Part shown: positions 37,557 to 45,523 of the stretch, one piece after another | How the letters are laid out: each line of letters starts with the position of its first letter | Numbering within the stretch: position 1 is the stretch's first letter | Assembly (NCBI GenBank): GCA_902364645.1 | Contig: CABJEP010000003.1 | Span: forward strand, 62,001 to 126,000 | Direction of reading: 5' to 3' | Origin: Coriobacteriaceae bacterium | Lineage (GTDB): Bacteria; Actinomycetota; Coriobacteriia; Coriobacteriales; Coriobacteriaceae | DNA length: 64,000 nucleotides | Made by a program: the position numbers and the translations under genes | Notes under the pieces: model-generated | What the model saw: the letters and a program-made list of their open reading frames with translations, nothing else | The model's database searches: none | What the model was told of the DNA's origin: nothing

Positions 37557-38240
37557 ATGTCCGATTCGAGCGACAGTTCCAAGCCGCGACCCAAGGCCGC
37601 GGCCGTTCCGCACTACACGGTGGGCGAGGAGATTATGAACTCCGTCACCCATGGTGTCGGCTGCTTGCTGGGTATTGCGGGTCTGGTGCTCCTGATCGTA
37701 TTCGCTGCACTGCGCGGCGGTGGCCCGGCCCACATGGCCGCGGCAATTGTCTATGGCGTCAGCATCATCCTCGAATACCTAGCCTCCACGCTCTACCATG
37801 CGATTCAACCCGCGCGCGCCAAGCGCGTGTTTCGCATCATCGACCACAGCTGCATCTACCTGCTCATAGCCGGCAGCTATACGCCGTTTTGCCTCATCAC
37901 GCTCGCAAACGACGGCGGCGCTGCGCTGTTCTTCGCCGTATGGGCCATCGCCATTATCGGCATCGCCCTCGAGTGCTTTATGCGCGAGCGCCAGCCGCAC
38001 TGGGTAAGCGGCCTGGTCTACCTGCTGATGGGCTGGCTCGTTGTCTTTAAGCTGCCCGAGCTCGTGTCGCTGCTCAACCCCGTGGCACTTGCCCTGCTCG
38101 CTGTCGGCGGCGTGTGCTATACCGTGGGCGTGCCGTTCTACATCGCCAAAAACGTGCGCTATCTGCATAGTGTGTTTCACCTGTGGGTGCTCGCCGGCAG
38201 CATCTTCCAGTTCATGGCGGTGATTCTCTTCGTAATTTAG
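37557..38240 (+). CDS. Hemolysin III family membrane protein
   Basis: The 227-residue seven-helix protein of the PAQR/hemolysin III (YqfA/TrhA) family has the conserved Ser/His/Asp elements: NSVTHG near helix 1, STLYHA, RIIDHSCIYLLIAGSYTP, and the closing HSVFHLWV. These would hold a zinc ion by analogy with PAQR receptors. ATG 37557 is preferred because GGAGG lies 11 bases upstream; an earlier TTG would lack a site. The N-terminal 20 residues are polar. Family members affect membrane lipid homeostasis; true haemolysis is doubtful. Confidence 0.93.
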   Translation: MSDSSDSSKPRPKAAAVPHYTVGEEIMNSVTHGVGCLLGIAGLVLLIVFAALRGGGPAHMAAAIVYGVSIILEYLASTLYHAIQPARAKRVFRIIDHSCIYLLIAGSYTPFCLITLANDGGAALFFAVWAIAIIGIALECFMRERQPHWVSGLVYLLMGWLVVFKLPELVSLLNPVALALLAVGGVCYTVGVPFYIAKNVRYLHSVFHLWVLAGSIFQFMAVILFVI

Positions 38241-38350
38241 CGACCACGCCTGCGCGCCCGCGTCCTCGTTTGGGCGCCGGTGCAATTGCCGTATCCGTCA
38301 TCAACGTTTTGACCTGACGTCCCGAATCTTGGAGGTTCGAGAAACTCCCG

Positions 38351-39724
38351 ATGGACATAACCATCTCCCTTATCACTACCCTCGTTTTGACCCTCATCAA
38401 CGGCTACTTCTCTATGTCCGAGATGGCGCTCACCACGGCCAAGCGCGCCGTGCTGGAGCATGAGGCCGAGGAAGGCGACAAGCGCGCCGAGCGTGCCATT
38501 AAGCTGGCTGCCGACTCCGACCAGCTGCTCGCCACCATCCAGGTCGCCATCACGCTCGTGGGCTTCGCCTCGTCCGCCGTTGCCTCGACGAGCCTGTCCG
38601 ACCCGCTCGCCACGTGGCTCATGAGCTTTGGCATCGCGCCGCTCTCCGCCATCGCGCGCGGCCTGGCGCCGGTCATCATCACCGTCGCCGTCGCCTTTGT
38701 GTCCATCGTGATCGGCGAGCTCGTGCCCAAGCGCATCGGCCTTGCTAACGCCGAGGGCGTATCCAAGCAGGTCGTGGGACCGCTCTCCGTATTCCAAAAG
38801 ATCGCCCGTCCGCTCGTGTGGCTGACTGGCGCTTGCTCCGATGGCCTGGCCCGCATCTTGCGTATCAAGAGTGCCGACGACCGTCAGAACGTCTCGGAGG
38901 AAGAGATCAAGTACATGGTCTCGGAGCAGGACGACCTGCTCGACGAGGAAAAGCGCATGATCCACGAGATCTTCGACCTGGGCGACACCGTTGCCCGCGA
39001 GGTCATGGTGCCGCGCGTGGACACCACCATGTGCGAGGACGACGAGACGGTCGCCGACGTGTTGTCCACCATGCGCCAGACCGGCTTCAGCCGCATCCCC
39101 GTCTATCACGAGGACCCCGACAACGTCGCGGGCATCGCGCACATCAAGGACCTGATCCAGCCCGCGCTCGATGGCAAGGGCGACCAGCCCATCGCCGGCT
39201 TTTTGCGCGACGCCACCTTTGTGCCCGACACCAAGGACATCCTGCCGCTGCTGTCCGAGATGCAGACCTCGCACGACCAGATCGTGGTCGTCGTGGATGA
39301 GTACGGCGGCACGGCCGGCATCATCACCATCGAGGACATCGTCGAGGAGATCGTGGGCGAGATCGAGGACGAGTTCGACCCCGACAACAAGTACCTCACG
39401 CGCCTTTCGCGCCGCGAGTGGCTCGTCGATGGGCGTTTTTCGTGCGATGACGCGATTGAGCTTGGTTGGCCGCTCGAGGAAAGCGATGATTATGAGACCA
39501 TCGCCGGCTGGATTTTGGAGCTTTGCGACTCGGTGCCCGACATCGGAGAGGTGTTTGAGGTCGCGGGGTACAAGTTTAAAGTGCAGTCGATGCGTGGCCA
39601 GCGCATCTCGCTCATTCGCGTGATCGCTCCGGCCGAAACCGATAAGAAGGATTCCGAGTCTTCGGCAGAGAAGCCGGCGGCGTCGGGTGCGGGCTCTGTG
39701 GATCCGCACGATGGCGACGAGTAG
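38351..39724 (+). CDS. CNNM/CorC-type (hemolysin C-like) ion transport protein
   Basis: The 457-residue protein starts with a DUF21/CNNM membrane domain (residues 1-185, with SMSEMALTTAKR and the GELVPKRIGLAN loop). Two CBS domains follow (about 205-335, with VMVPRVDTTM and VVVDEYGGTAGIITIEDIVEEIVGEI), then a CorC/HlyC C-terminal domain (about 350-430) and an acidic Ser/Ala tail. The family is tied to Mg2+ and Co2+ export. GGAGG is 15 bases upstream of ATG, and GGAG can pair with CTCC just before the start, which could mask it. Two other putative magnesium transporters lie within 8 kb. Confidence 0.93.
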   Translation: MDITISLITTLVLTLINGYFSMSEMALTTAKRAVLEHEAEEGDKRAERAIKLAADSDQLLATIQVAITLVGFASSAVASTSLSDPLATWLMSFGIAPLSAIARGLAPVIITVAVAFVSIVIGELVPKRIGLANAEGVSKQVVGPLSVFQKIARPLVWLTGACSDGLARILRIKSADDRQNVSEEEIKYMVSEQDDLLDEEKRMIHEIFDLGDTVAREVMVPRVDTTMCEDDETVADVLSTMRQTGFSRIPVYHEDPDNVAGIAHIKDLIQPALDGKGDQPIAGFLRDATFVPDTKDILPLLSEMQTSHDQIVVVVDEYGGTAGIITIEDIVEEIVGEIEDEFDPDNKYLTRLSRREWLVDGRFSCDDAIELGWPLEESDDYETIAGWILELCDSVPDIGEVFEVAGYKFKVQSMRGQRISLIRVIAPAETDKKDSESSAEKPAASGAGSVDPHDGDE

Positions 39725-39748
39725 GACAAGGAAGAGTAGGGGAGAGTT

Positions 39749-40582
39749 ATGGCAGGCCTGTTCAACATCCTTAAGGTCACCGTCAGCGAGGACAAGATCT
39801 GTGCGCATGTGCTGGTGAACCCCGGCATGCCGCTCATGACCTCGGAGGACATCGAGGCCACGGCGCGCGTGTACTACCTGGTACCGGCGATTGCCAAGCA
39901 CCTGTGCCTGGGCGATTCCGGCCGCGAGTTCCAGGACTGCATGGGTCAGACCGAGCTCTGCCACCTGCTGGAGCACGTGACGGTCGAGCTCATGAACGAG
40001 ACCGGTCTTGCCGGTAGCATCTCGTGCGGCCGCACGCGCGTAAGCGAGCATGACGAGCGTGTCTTTGAGGTCGAGCTTTCGTGTCCCGACGACGCACTGG
40101 CCATCGGTGCGCTGTCGTCGGCCACCTTTATGATGGACTGGGCGTACCTGCACGCCGACCAGCCTGCCCCCGACGTGGAAGGCACGGTCGCGGGCCTGCG
40201 CAACCTGGTGCTGGGCATGCGCGCCGAGGCCGAGGGCAAGGATCCTCACGAGGCCGTCGCTGCTGCGAACGGCGAAGATGCTGCCGAGGACGAGGGCGCT
40301 GACGAGGGCGATGTGCCGGTCGACGCCGAGCCCGTTGCCGATGCGACCGCCGAGCCCGTTCCCACCGAGCCCCAGGGCGTCCCCAACTTTGACGACGAGC
40401 CCCAGGTGGCGATTGATACCGAGGGCGCGGTTGCCGAGAACCACGAGGCCTCCGCTGCCGTCTTTGGCGGTGCGGCGACGGTTCCGGCAGGACCTGCGCA
40501 TGAGGGCGGCCTGCCACTCGTGGACGGCGCCGGCGAGGACCCGGGTGCCACGGTGGCCATGCCGGCTATGCCTCAGGAGTAG
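39749..40582 (+). CDS. Uncharacterised protein with acidic Ala/Glu tail
   Basis: The 277-residue soluble protein has a globular half, residues 1-165, containing QTELCHLLEHVTVELMNETG. That is faintly like the His-Val helix of the N-terminal domain of cyanophycin synthetases, but the ATP-grasp and Mur-ligase parts of those enzymes are absent. Residues 165-277 are Ala/Glu/Asp/Pro-rich low complexity and probably disordered. ATG follows GGGGAGAG, and the gene lies 24 bases after the CNNM gene, suggesting one transcript. I cannot assign a function. Confidence 0.82.
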   Translation: MAGLFNILKVTVSEDKICAHVLVNPGMPLMTSEDIEATARVYYLVPAIAKHLCLGDSGREFQDCMGQTELCHLLEHVTVELMNETGLAGSISCGRTRVSEHDERVFEVELSCPDDALAIGALSSATFMMDWAYLHADQPAPDVEGTVAGLRNLVLGMRAEAEGKDPHEAVAAANGEDAAEDEGADEGDVPVDAEPVADATAEPVPTEPQGVPNFDDEPQVAIDTEGAVAENHEASAAVFGGAATVPAGPAHEGGLPLVDGAGEDPGATVAMPAMPQE

Positions 40583-40661
40583 GCCTACGCGTTTATCACC
40601 ATCACGTACCTGCGCCTTTGCCGTACGCAGATGAGCGGAGCGGCAAGTGATGCGCTGCGGG

Positions 40662-40667
40662 TATAAT
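40662..40667 (+). promoter_or_regulatory. Consensus -10 box before YtxH gene
   Basis: TATAAT is placed so that transcription would start near 40674, 45 bases before the YtxH start. The -35 region (AGCGGC) is not consensus, so an activator or weak basal activity is likely. Confidence 0.5.
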
Positions 40668-40718
40668 GGACAGCATTCAAACGGTGGGCACCGACGTGCC
40701 CGCAGGAGAGGAATGATC

Positions 40719-41108
40719 ATGGGTAAGACTTTCAGCTTTGTCTCCGGCGCACTTTTTGGTGCCGCTGCCGGCGCTATTATCGGTGTTGCTCTGGCCCCGC
40801 GCTCGGGCGCCGAGACCCGCGCCATGGCTGCCGATATCGCCAACGACGCCTGGGACAATATGCGCGACACCTACGAGCACAGCGCCGAGGAGGCCCGTGC
40901 TGCGGTGAATGACTTTGGCCCGATGGTCGACGCCAAGACCGACGACCTGCGCGCCAAGGTCGACCTGGCCCGCGAGCGCATGGACCAGCTGCGCGAGCAG
41001 CTCAACGACGCCATTTCGGGTGGCAACGTGACGCCTGCCGCCGACGTCATGGTCGAGAACGCCGTCGAGGCTGATGCCGAGGCTGCGGAGCCCTCGACCG
41101 AGGCATAA
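40719..41108 (+). CDS. YtxH-domain envelope protein
   Basis: The 129-residue protein begins with a Gly/Ala-rich membrane helix (SGALFGAAAGAIIGVALAPRSG) that is the YtxH signature. An amphipathic charged helix follows (AAVNDFGPMVDAKTDDLRAK... DLARERMDQLREQLND), with an acidic tail. ATG 40719 has AGGAGAGG at proper distance; ATG 40713 is too close to it. The stop overlaps the next start (TAATG). YtxH proteins are general-stress or envelope proteins of unknown mechanism. Confidence 0.9.
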   Translation: MGKTFSFVSGALFGAAAGAIIGVALAPRSGAETRAMAADIANDAWDNMRDTYEHSAEEARAAVNDFGPMVDAKTDDLRAKVDLARERMDQLREQLNDAISGGNVTPAADVMVENAVEADAEAAEPSTEA

Positions 41109-41863
41109 TGCGCGCCGGGGATTTTGTCGGCGCCAAGATCTATCGCAAGCCTGCCGAGGACAAGCGCACCAAAAAGGACGGCACGCCGCGCAGCCCTAAA
41201 AAGCTCGGAAAGATTCACTTTCCGGTCTTTACCCCGGGCGGTACGCGCGTGGTCGGCTTTATGGTCCGCCAGTCCGATATCGCGGGCATGATCGAGCGTC
41301 CCGACCGATTCGTAGCGCTCGACGCCATTGGTGTCTACGAGGGCGCCATCGCGGTTGACGACGTCAAGGGCACCTACGATACCGCTGCGGCCAAGCGCCT
41401 CGACATCAACCTGGACGATTGCATCATCTGGGTCGGTATGGACGTGCGCACGGAATCGGGCGACGTCGTGGGCTATTGCTCGGACGTTGAGTTCAAGCCG
41501 CGCTCGGGCATCGTGCAGGCATTCTATGTGACCGCCGGCGCTGCTTCGAGTGTTTTGGTTGGTGACACGCAGGTGCCGCCGACGATGCTGCGCGGCTACG
41601 AGAACGGCGCGATGGTCGTCTCGGACGAGGTCAAGTCGCTCGGGTATTCGGGCGGTGCGGCTGCCAAGGCCGCCGAGGCCAGCGTCGTGGTGGGCGACAA
41701 GGTCAAAAAGGGCGCCAAGGTGCTCGATGACAAGGGATCGGTCGCCGTGGACAAGGGCAGCCGCGCACTGGGCAAGCAGCTCGGCAAGACGCGCGGTATG
41801 TTCAAGGCCTTTAAGGACGAATACCAAAAGGCGAGCGGAGGCTCGTCAAAAGCTACAAAATAG
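41108..41863 (+). CDS. PRC-barrel-like cytoplasmic protein
   Basis: The 251-residue protein is translationally coupled to the YtxH gene by a one-base overlap. Residues about 1-80 (FVGAKIYRKP... GKIHFPVFTPGGTRVVGFMVR) and 110-165 (DVRTESGDVVGYCSDVEF) read as two PRC-barrel-like beta modules. The C-terminal 60 residues are Lys/Gly/Ala-rich and basic. The MgtE-like protein at 43671 begins with a related PRC-like module. No enzymatic motif is present, so it may be an adaptor for RNA, membrane or cell-division proteins. Confidence 0.85.
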   Translation: MRAGDFVGAKIYRKPAEDKRTKKDGTPRSPKKLGKIHFPVFTPGGTRVVGFMVRQSDIAGMIERPDRFVALDAIGVYEGAIAVDDVKGTYDTAAAKRLDINLDDCIIWVGMDVRTESGDVVGYCSDVEFKPRSGIVQAFYVTAGAASSVLVGDTQVPPTMLRGYENGAMVVSDEVKSLGYSGGAAAKAAEASVVVGDKVKKGAKVLDDKGSVAVDKGSRALGKQLGKTRGMFKAFKDEYQKASGGSSKATK

Positions 41864-41885
41864 CGACGTACCAAATGATGGGAGG

Positions 41886-41916
41886 CAAGCCGGAGACCTG
41901 TTGCTCCGGCTTGCTG
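41886..41916 (+). terminator. Hairpin after PRC-barrel gene
   Basis: CAAGCCGGAG pairs perfectly with CTCCGGCTTG around an 8-base loop, followed by CTGTGTTT, a weak T-rich tail. Confidence 0.6.
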
Positions 41917-41935
41917 TGTTTATGGGGGAGGGCAC

Positions 41936-43342
41936 ATGCGCCAAAACGGATCCAACTTAAACGGGCGTTCGGGTGCGCGTCCGACGGCGCGCCGCGACCT
42001 GGGGCAGCTGCCCAGCGGTCAGCGCCGCCGTCACCGTAAGCCCGGCGCGATGTATCTCAACCATAGCCGCGGCTTTAGCGATCGCAGCGCGCGCATCGGC
42101 AACAGCCGCACACCCCGTCGTTCGTCTCGCCTGCCCTACGCGCTCATCGCCGTGGGTTGCGCGCTCGTGCTGTTTATCGCTGCCGTCGTGGGCTACGTCA
42201 ACCGCAGTGTGGACGTGGAGCTCAACGGCCAGAAGACAGCGGTGCGTGTGGGCTCTACGCTGCAGAATCTCATCGACGACCAGGAGTTGACTGACACCTA
42301 CGACGCAGGCGACCTGCTGGCCGTCGATGACAGCGTGCTCAAGCGCCATGGGGGCGAAAAGCTGTCGGTGAAGGTCGACGGCAAGCGCGTGAAGCAGGGC
42401 AAATGGGATAGCCGCGAACTTGAGGGCGGCGAGAAGGTGACGGTCAAGGATGGCCGTAACACCTACGAGAAGCACGAGGTTCAGGCTACGGTTATCGAGC
42501 CCAAGCTCAAGGTCGAGGGTACGGGCGCTATCGAGTATGTGCAGACGTGGGGTGTCCAGGGCCGCTCCGAGGTGTGGGTCGGCGAGCAATCGGGCAAGAC
42601 ACAGGACCGCGGCGAGGTCGTGCCCGCCACCGATTGCGTCGTTGCGTGCGCCAGCGTGGCGCCCAAGGGCAACAAAAAGTACGTGGCGCTGACGTTTGAC
42701 GAGGGTCCGAGCAGCGCTACCAAGCAGATCTTGCAGGTACTCAAGGAAAAGGGCGTCACCGCGACGTTCTTCCTGTCGGGCGATGCGGCCGAGGCATCGC
42801 CTGCCACGGCCAAGGCGATTGTCGATGCCGGGTGCGAGATCGGATCCAACAGCTACAGCGACGATTCGCTCAAGGGTCAGGACCGTGAGGCGGTACGCGA
42901 ACAGATCACGAAAGGCACCGATGCGATTAAGTCGGCGACCGGCGTGAAGACGATGCTGCTGCGTGCTCCCTACGCTGCCTTTGACGAGCAAAACTGGATT
43001 GATGCGATGGACCTGGTCTCCGCCGTGGTCTCGTGGAATATTGACTCGGGCGACTGGCTGCTCAACGGTGCCGACGAGCAGGTCTCGACGGTGCTCGATT
43101 CGGTGACGCCGGGCAATATCGTGCTGCTCACCGATAGAGACGAATGCGCCGAGCAGACGCTCGAGGCGCTGCCGCAGATTATCGACGGCCTCATTGCCGA
43201 CGGCTACAAGATCGTGACGCTCAGCGACCTGGTCAAGACGGACGCGTCGCTGAGCAAAAAGCTCACCTCGCTGACGAAGGTCACCATGCCCAAGGATGCC
43301 GTGTTCCCCCAACTTGCCGAGGACAACGACACCACAGAGTAG
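41936..43342 (+). CDS. NodB-like polysaccharide deacetylase homologue lacking metal ligands
   Basis: The 468-residue protein has a basic cytoplasmic N-terminus (1-66), a membrane helix (about 67-88), ubiquitin-like/DUF348-type beta segments (90-180) and a NodB domain (about 248-455). Motif 1 reads TFDEGPS instead of TFDDGPS. Motif 2, normally HSxxH, is NSYSD, so both zinc-binding His are replaced (N305, D309). Motif 3 (RAPY, 343) and the DSGDW element (371-374) remain, while the final His motif is LLTDRD. The fold is therefore intact but the classical metal-dependent deacetylase site is gone. It may bind cell-wall glycan or use another chemistry. ATG follows GGGGGAGGG. Confidence 0.9.
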   Translation: MRQNGSNLNGRSGARPTARRDLGQLPSGQRRRHRKPGAMYLNHSRGFSDRSARIGNSRTPRRSSRLPYALIAVGCALVLFIAAVVGYVNRSVDVELNGQKTAVRVGSTLQNLIDDQELTDTYDAGDLLAVDDSVLKRHGGEKLSVKVDGKRVKQGKWDSRELEGGEKVTVKDGRNTYEKHEVQATVIEPKLKVEGTGAIEYVQTWGVQGRSEVWVGEQSGKTQDRGEVVPATDCVVACASVAPKGNKKYVALTFDEGPSSATKQILQVLKEKGVTATFFLSGDAAEASPATAKAIVDAGCEIGSNSYSDDSLKGQDREAVREQITKGTDAIKSATGVKTMLLRAPYAAFDEQNWIDAMDLVSAVVSWNIDSGDWLLNGADEQVSTVLDSVTPGNIVLLTDRDECAEQTLEALPQIIDGLIADGYKIVTLSDLVKTDASLSKKLTSLTKVTMPKDAVFPQLAEDNDTTE

Positions 43343-43344
43343 TT

Positions 43345-43382
43345 ATTGGGTAGTCATTTAAGAACGTCCCCAATGACTATGT
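43345..43382. repeat. Partial GGGGAC repeat, inverted
   Basis: TTATTGGGTAGTCATTTAAGAACGTCCCCAATGACTATG-like sequence (given here only by position) is the reverse complement of the TCATTGGGGACGTTCTTAAA module seen at 31020 and 34730. It sits two bases after the NodB-like stop. Confidence 0.75.
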
Positions 43383-43453
43383 CACGGATGCGTCAGCGTT
43401 TGGTATGCCTGCAATGTGCAGCGCATAAATTCGATGCCGCAGGGCGATGCTGA

Positions 43454-43462
43454 TGCTATAGT
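43454..43462 (+). promoter_or_regulatory. Extended -10 promoter of magnesium-transport operon
   Basis: TGCTATAGT (TGn plus TATAGT) would start a transcript near 43469, giving a roughly 200-base leader before the TTG start at 43671. There is no clear -35 box. Confidence 0.45.
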
Positions 43463-43477
43463 TACTGCGGTTAATGA

Positions 43478-43645
43478 GGGTCAAGAGAAAGGTTACAGGT
43501 GAAATCCAAACCTCGACCATACAGTCGATGACCCCATGCAGGTGCTTTTTGCGCATGCACGGGGTGTAAGCGTCGAGCGGCGTGCCGCCCGCGCATGCGT
43601 ATACATATCCAGAAGCCCCCGGACGCCGCACGCGCGGCCGCGTCC
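43478..43645 (+). promoter_or_regulatory. Structured leader, candidate riboswitch or attenuator
   Basis: A compact three-way junction can form. P1 is GGGTCA (43478-43483) with TGACCC (43529-43534), P2 is GGTT (43491) with AACC (43509-43512), and P3 is TCGAC with GTCGA (43513-43528). Alternatively ACCCC (43531-43535) pairs with GGGGT (43561-43565), extended by ATGC/GCAT, which destroys P1. A third hairpin GGACGC/GCGTCC (43621-43645) precedes the ribosome-binding site GGGGAG. It does not match the M-box consensus I know. Confidence 0.5.
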
Positions 43646-43670
43646 GCAGGAATAATGATGGGGAGCACCA

Positions 43671-45515
43671 TTGAATTATCTGAGTGAGATGCTCAAATTG
43701 CCGGTCTTGGACGTCGACGGCGAAAAGCTCGGCGTGGTCAACGATTTTGGTATTGCTACCGGCGAAGTTTTTCCACACGTGACGTCGCTCGCGTTCCGCG
43801 GTCCCGGCAAGACGCCGTTTATGATCAGCTGGCGCAAATGGGTCGACCGTATCGACGAGACGGGTGTACACCTTAAGACGTCGGCCACCGAAATCCGTTT
43901 TTCGTACCTGCAGCCGACCGAACTCTTGCTTGCCCGCGACGTGCTCAACAAGCAGATCGTCGACACGCAGGGCATGAAGGTCGTGCGCGTAAACGACATC
44001 AAGTTTTCCATGTCGGGCGAAAATCAGCTGCGCCTGCTGGGTGCCGAAGTTGGTGCCCGCGGTCTGCTGCGCGCGATCAGCCCCACGCTCGAGCACGTCG
44101 TCGAGGGCTTTATGAAGCACCTGGGCAAGCCGCTCAGCGAGGACATTATCGCCTGGTCTTACATGGACCTGCTCGATCGCTCGACTAAGAACATCCAGCT
44201 CTCGGTGTCGCACAAGACGCTTGGCGAGCTGCATCCTGCCGACATCGCTGACATCATCGAGCAGCTCGACCCGCGCCTGCGCGCGCAGGTGTTCGCGCAG
44301 CTCGACACGGCACAGGCCGCCGAGGCCATCTCGGAGTTCGATGACGACGAGCTCATGACCGAGATGCTCGAGGGCCTGTCCGATACCGACGCATCGTCGA
44401 TGCTGGCCATGATGGACCCGGACGATGCTGCCGACCTGATCGACGAGCTCGATTATGAGAAGGCCGAGAAGCTCCTGCGCCTGATGGGCGTCAAGGAGGA
44501 GAAGGCGATTCGTAATCTGCTGGGCTACGAGGACAACACCGCCGGCCGTATCATGACCTCGGAGTTTGTCTCGCTGCCCGCCACGGCGACGGTCGGCGAT
44601 GCCATCGAGGCGATTCGCAAACTCGACGAGGACTTCGAGAGCGTCTACTACGTCTATACCGAGGATCCGAGCGGCATGCTGACCGGCGTGCTTTCGCTGC
44701 GCACGCTGATCGTAGCCGACCGCGACGCCACGCTGGGCCAGCTCGCCTATCGCGATCTGGTCTACGTGTCGCCCGACGAGGACCAGGAAGACGTGACGGA
44801 CGAGATGACCAAGTACGACCTGGTTGCCATCCCTGTCTGCGACGAGAACCGTCATATCTTGGGTATCGTGACCTTCGACGACGCCATGGACGTTATCGCC
44901 GAGGAGCATCAGGAGGACCTGCAGATCGCCGGTGTCGGCTCGGGCGATAGCGCGTCGGACGACTCGACGAACGTGCTCAGCTGGTTCGTGCATCGTCAGT
45001 ACTGGGTCGTCGTGTGGGGCATCGCCTCGTGCATTATGGCGACCGTGCTGGGGACGGCGCTGGGCTCCGCGCATCTGGTGGTGTTCCCCATGTGCGCCAT
45101 GCCGCTCGTGCTGCTGGCTGCCTCGCGCATGGTGTCGTTCGTCAAGAACTATTTCCTCGAGTACGACGGTCACGACGACGAGCCCAAACCGTACCTGGGA
45201 TTCTTCTTCCAGAGCACGGGTATGGGCCTGATCCTTTCGCTCGTGACCTACCTGTGCGCGCAGCTGGTGCGCACCGCCGCGTTCCCCGATGCCACTATGT
45301 TTGAGGAGCAGCTCTTTACCGGTTGCTTTAATATCGCTGCCGTCATTTGCCTGGTTGGCAACATGAGCGCCGTGATTTACCTGATGGTGCTGTTCTGGCG
45401 CGATGAGCACGACCTTAACACGTCGGGCACCGCCATGAACGTCATCGCCGTCATGATCTCGTGTGTGGCGTACTGCATCGCCGCGGTGCTGCTCACCATG
45501 TCGGTCATGGGGTAG
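43671..45515 (+). CDS. MgtE-like protein with PRC, MgtE-N, CBS and divergent membrane domain
   Basis: The 614-residue protein begins at TTG 43671, with GGGGAG five bases upstream. Residues 1-85 are PRC-barrel-like. About 165-285 form the MgtE_N superhelical domain (HPADIADIIEQLDPRLRAQV, MDPDDAADLIDEL). About 290-410 are two CBS domains (RIMTSEFVSLPATATVGDA... IVTFDDAMDVI). Residues 445-614 carry five hydrophobic segments. In canonical MgtE the first two segments flank a GNxGxQ loop. Here that stretch reads PLVLLAASRMVSFVKN, while an Asp in the last loop (HDLNTSGTAMN) is retained. It could be a divergent Mg2+ channel or a sensor-like derivative. The following NRMT-like gene is nine bases away. 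Confidence 0.9.
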   Translation: MNYLSEMLKLPVLDVDGEKLGVVNDFGIATGEVFPHVTSLAFRGPGKTPFMISWRKWVDRIDETGVHLKTSATEIRFSYLQPTELLLARDVLNKQIVDTQGMKVVRVNDIKFSMSGENQLRLLGAEVGARGLLRAISPTLEHVVEGFMKHLGKPLSEDIIAWSYMDLLDRSTKNIQLSVSHKTLGELHPADIADIIEQLDPRLRAQVFAQLDTAQAAEAISEFDDDELMTEMLEGLSDTDASSMLAMMDPDDAADLIDELDYEKAEKLLRLMGVKEEKAIRNLLGYEDNTAGRIMTSEFVSLPATATVGDAIEAIRKLDEDFESVYYVYTEDPSGMLTGVLSLRTLIVADRDATLGQLAYRDLVYVSPDEDQEDVTDEMTKYDLVAIPVCDENRHILGIVTFDDAMDVIAEEHQEDLQIAGVGSGDSASDDSTNVLSWFVHRQYWVVVWGIASCIMATVLGTALGSAHLVVFPMCAMPLVLLAASRMVSFVKNYFLEYDGHDDEPKPYLGFFFQSTGMGLILSLVTYLCAQLVRTAAFPDATMFEEQLFTGCFNIAAVICLVGNMSAVIYLMVLFWRDEHDLNTSGTAMNVIAVMISCVAYCIAAVLLTMSVMG

Positions 45516-45523
45516 GTGGTCGC

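Noticed and set aside
38237..40870. An 877-codon minus-strand frame opposite CNNM, the uncharacterised gene and YtxH
   Set aside because: It covers three well-supported plus-strand genes and their intergenic sites; its sequence is low-complexity and matches no family.
43454..43670. M-box (classical Mg2+ riboswitch)
   Set aside because: The conserved 5' GUUAGGUGAGGCUCC-type core is not present; only a weak resemblance around GGGTCAAGAGAAA was seen.
43377..45410. A 677-codon minus-strand frame opposite the MgtE-like gene
   Set aside because: His/Arg-rich shadow translation with no recognisable domain; the plus strand encodes MgtE_N and CBS domains.
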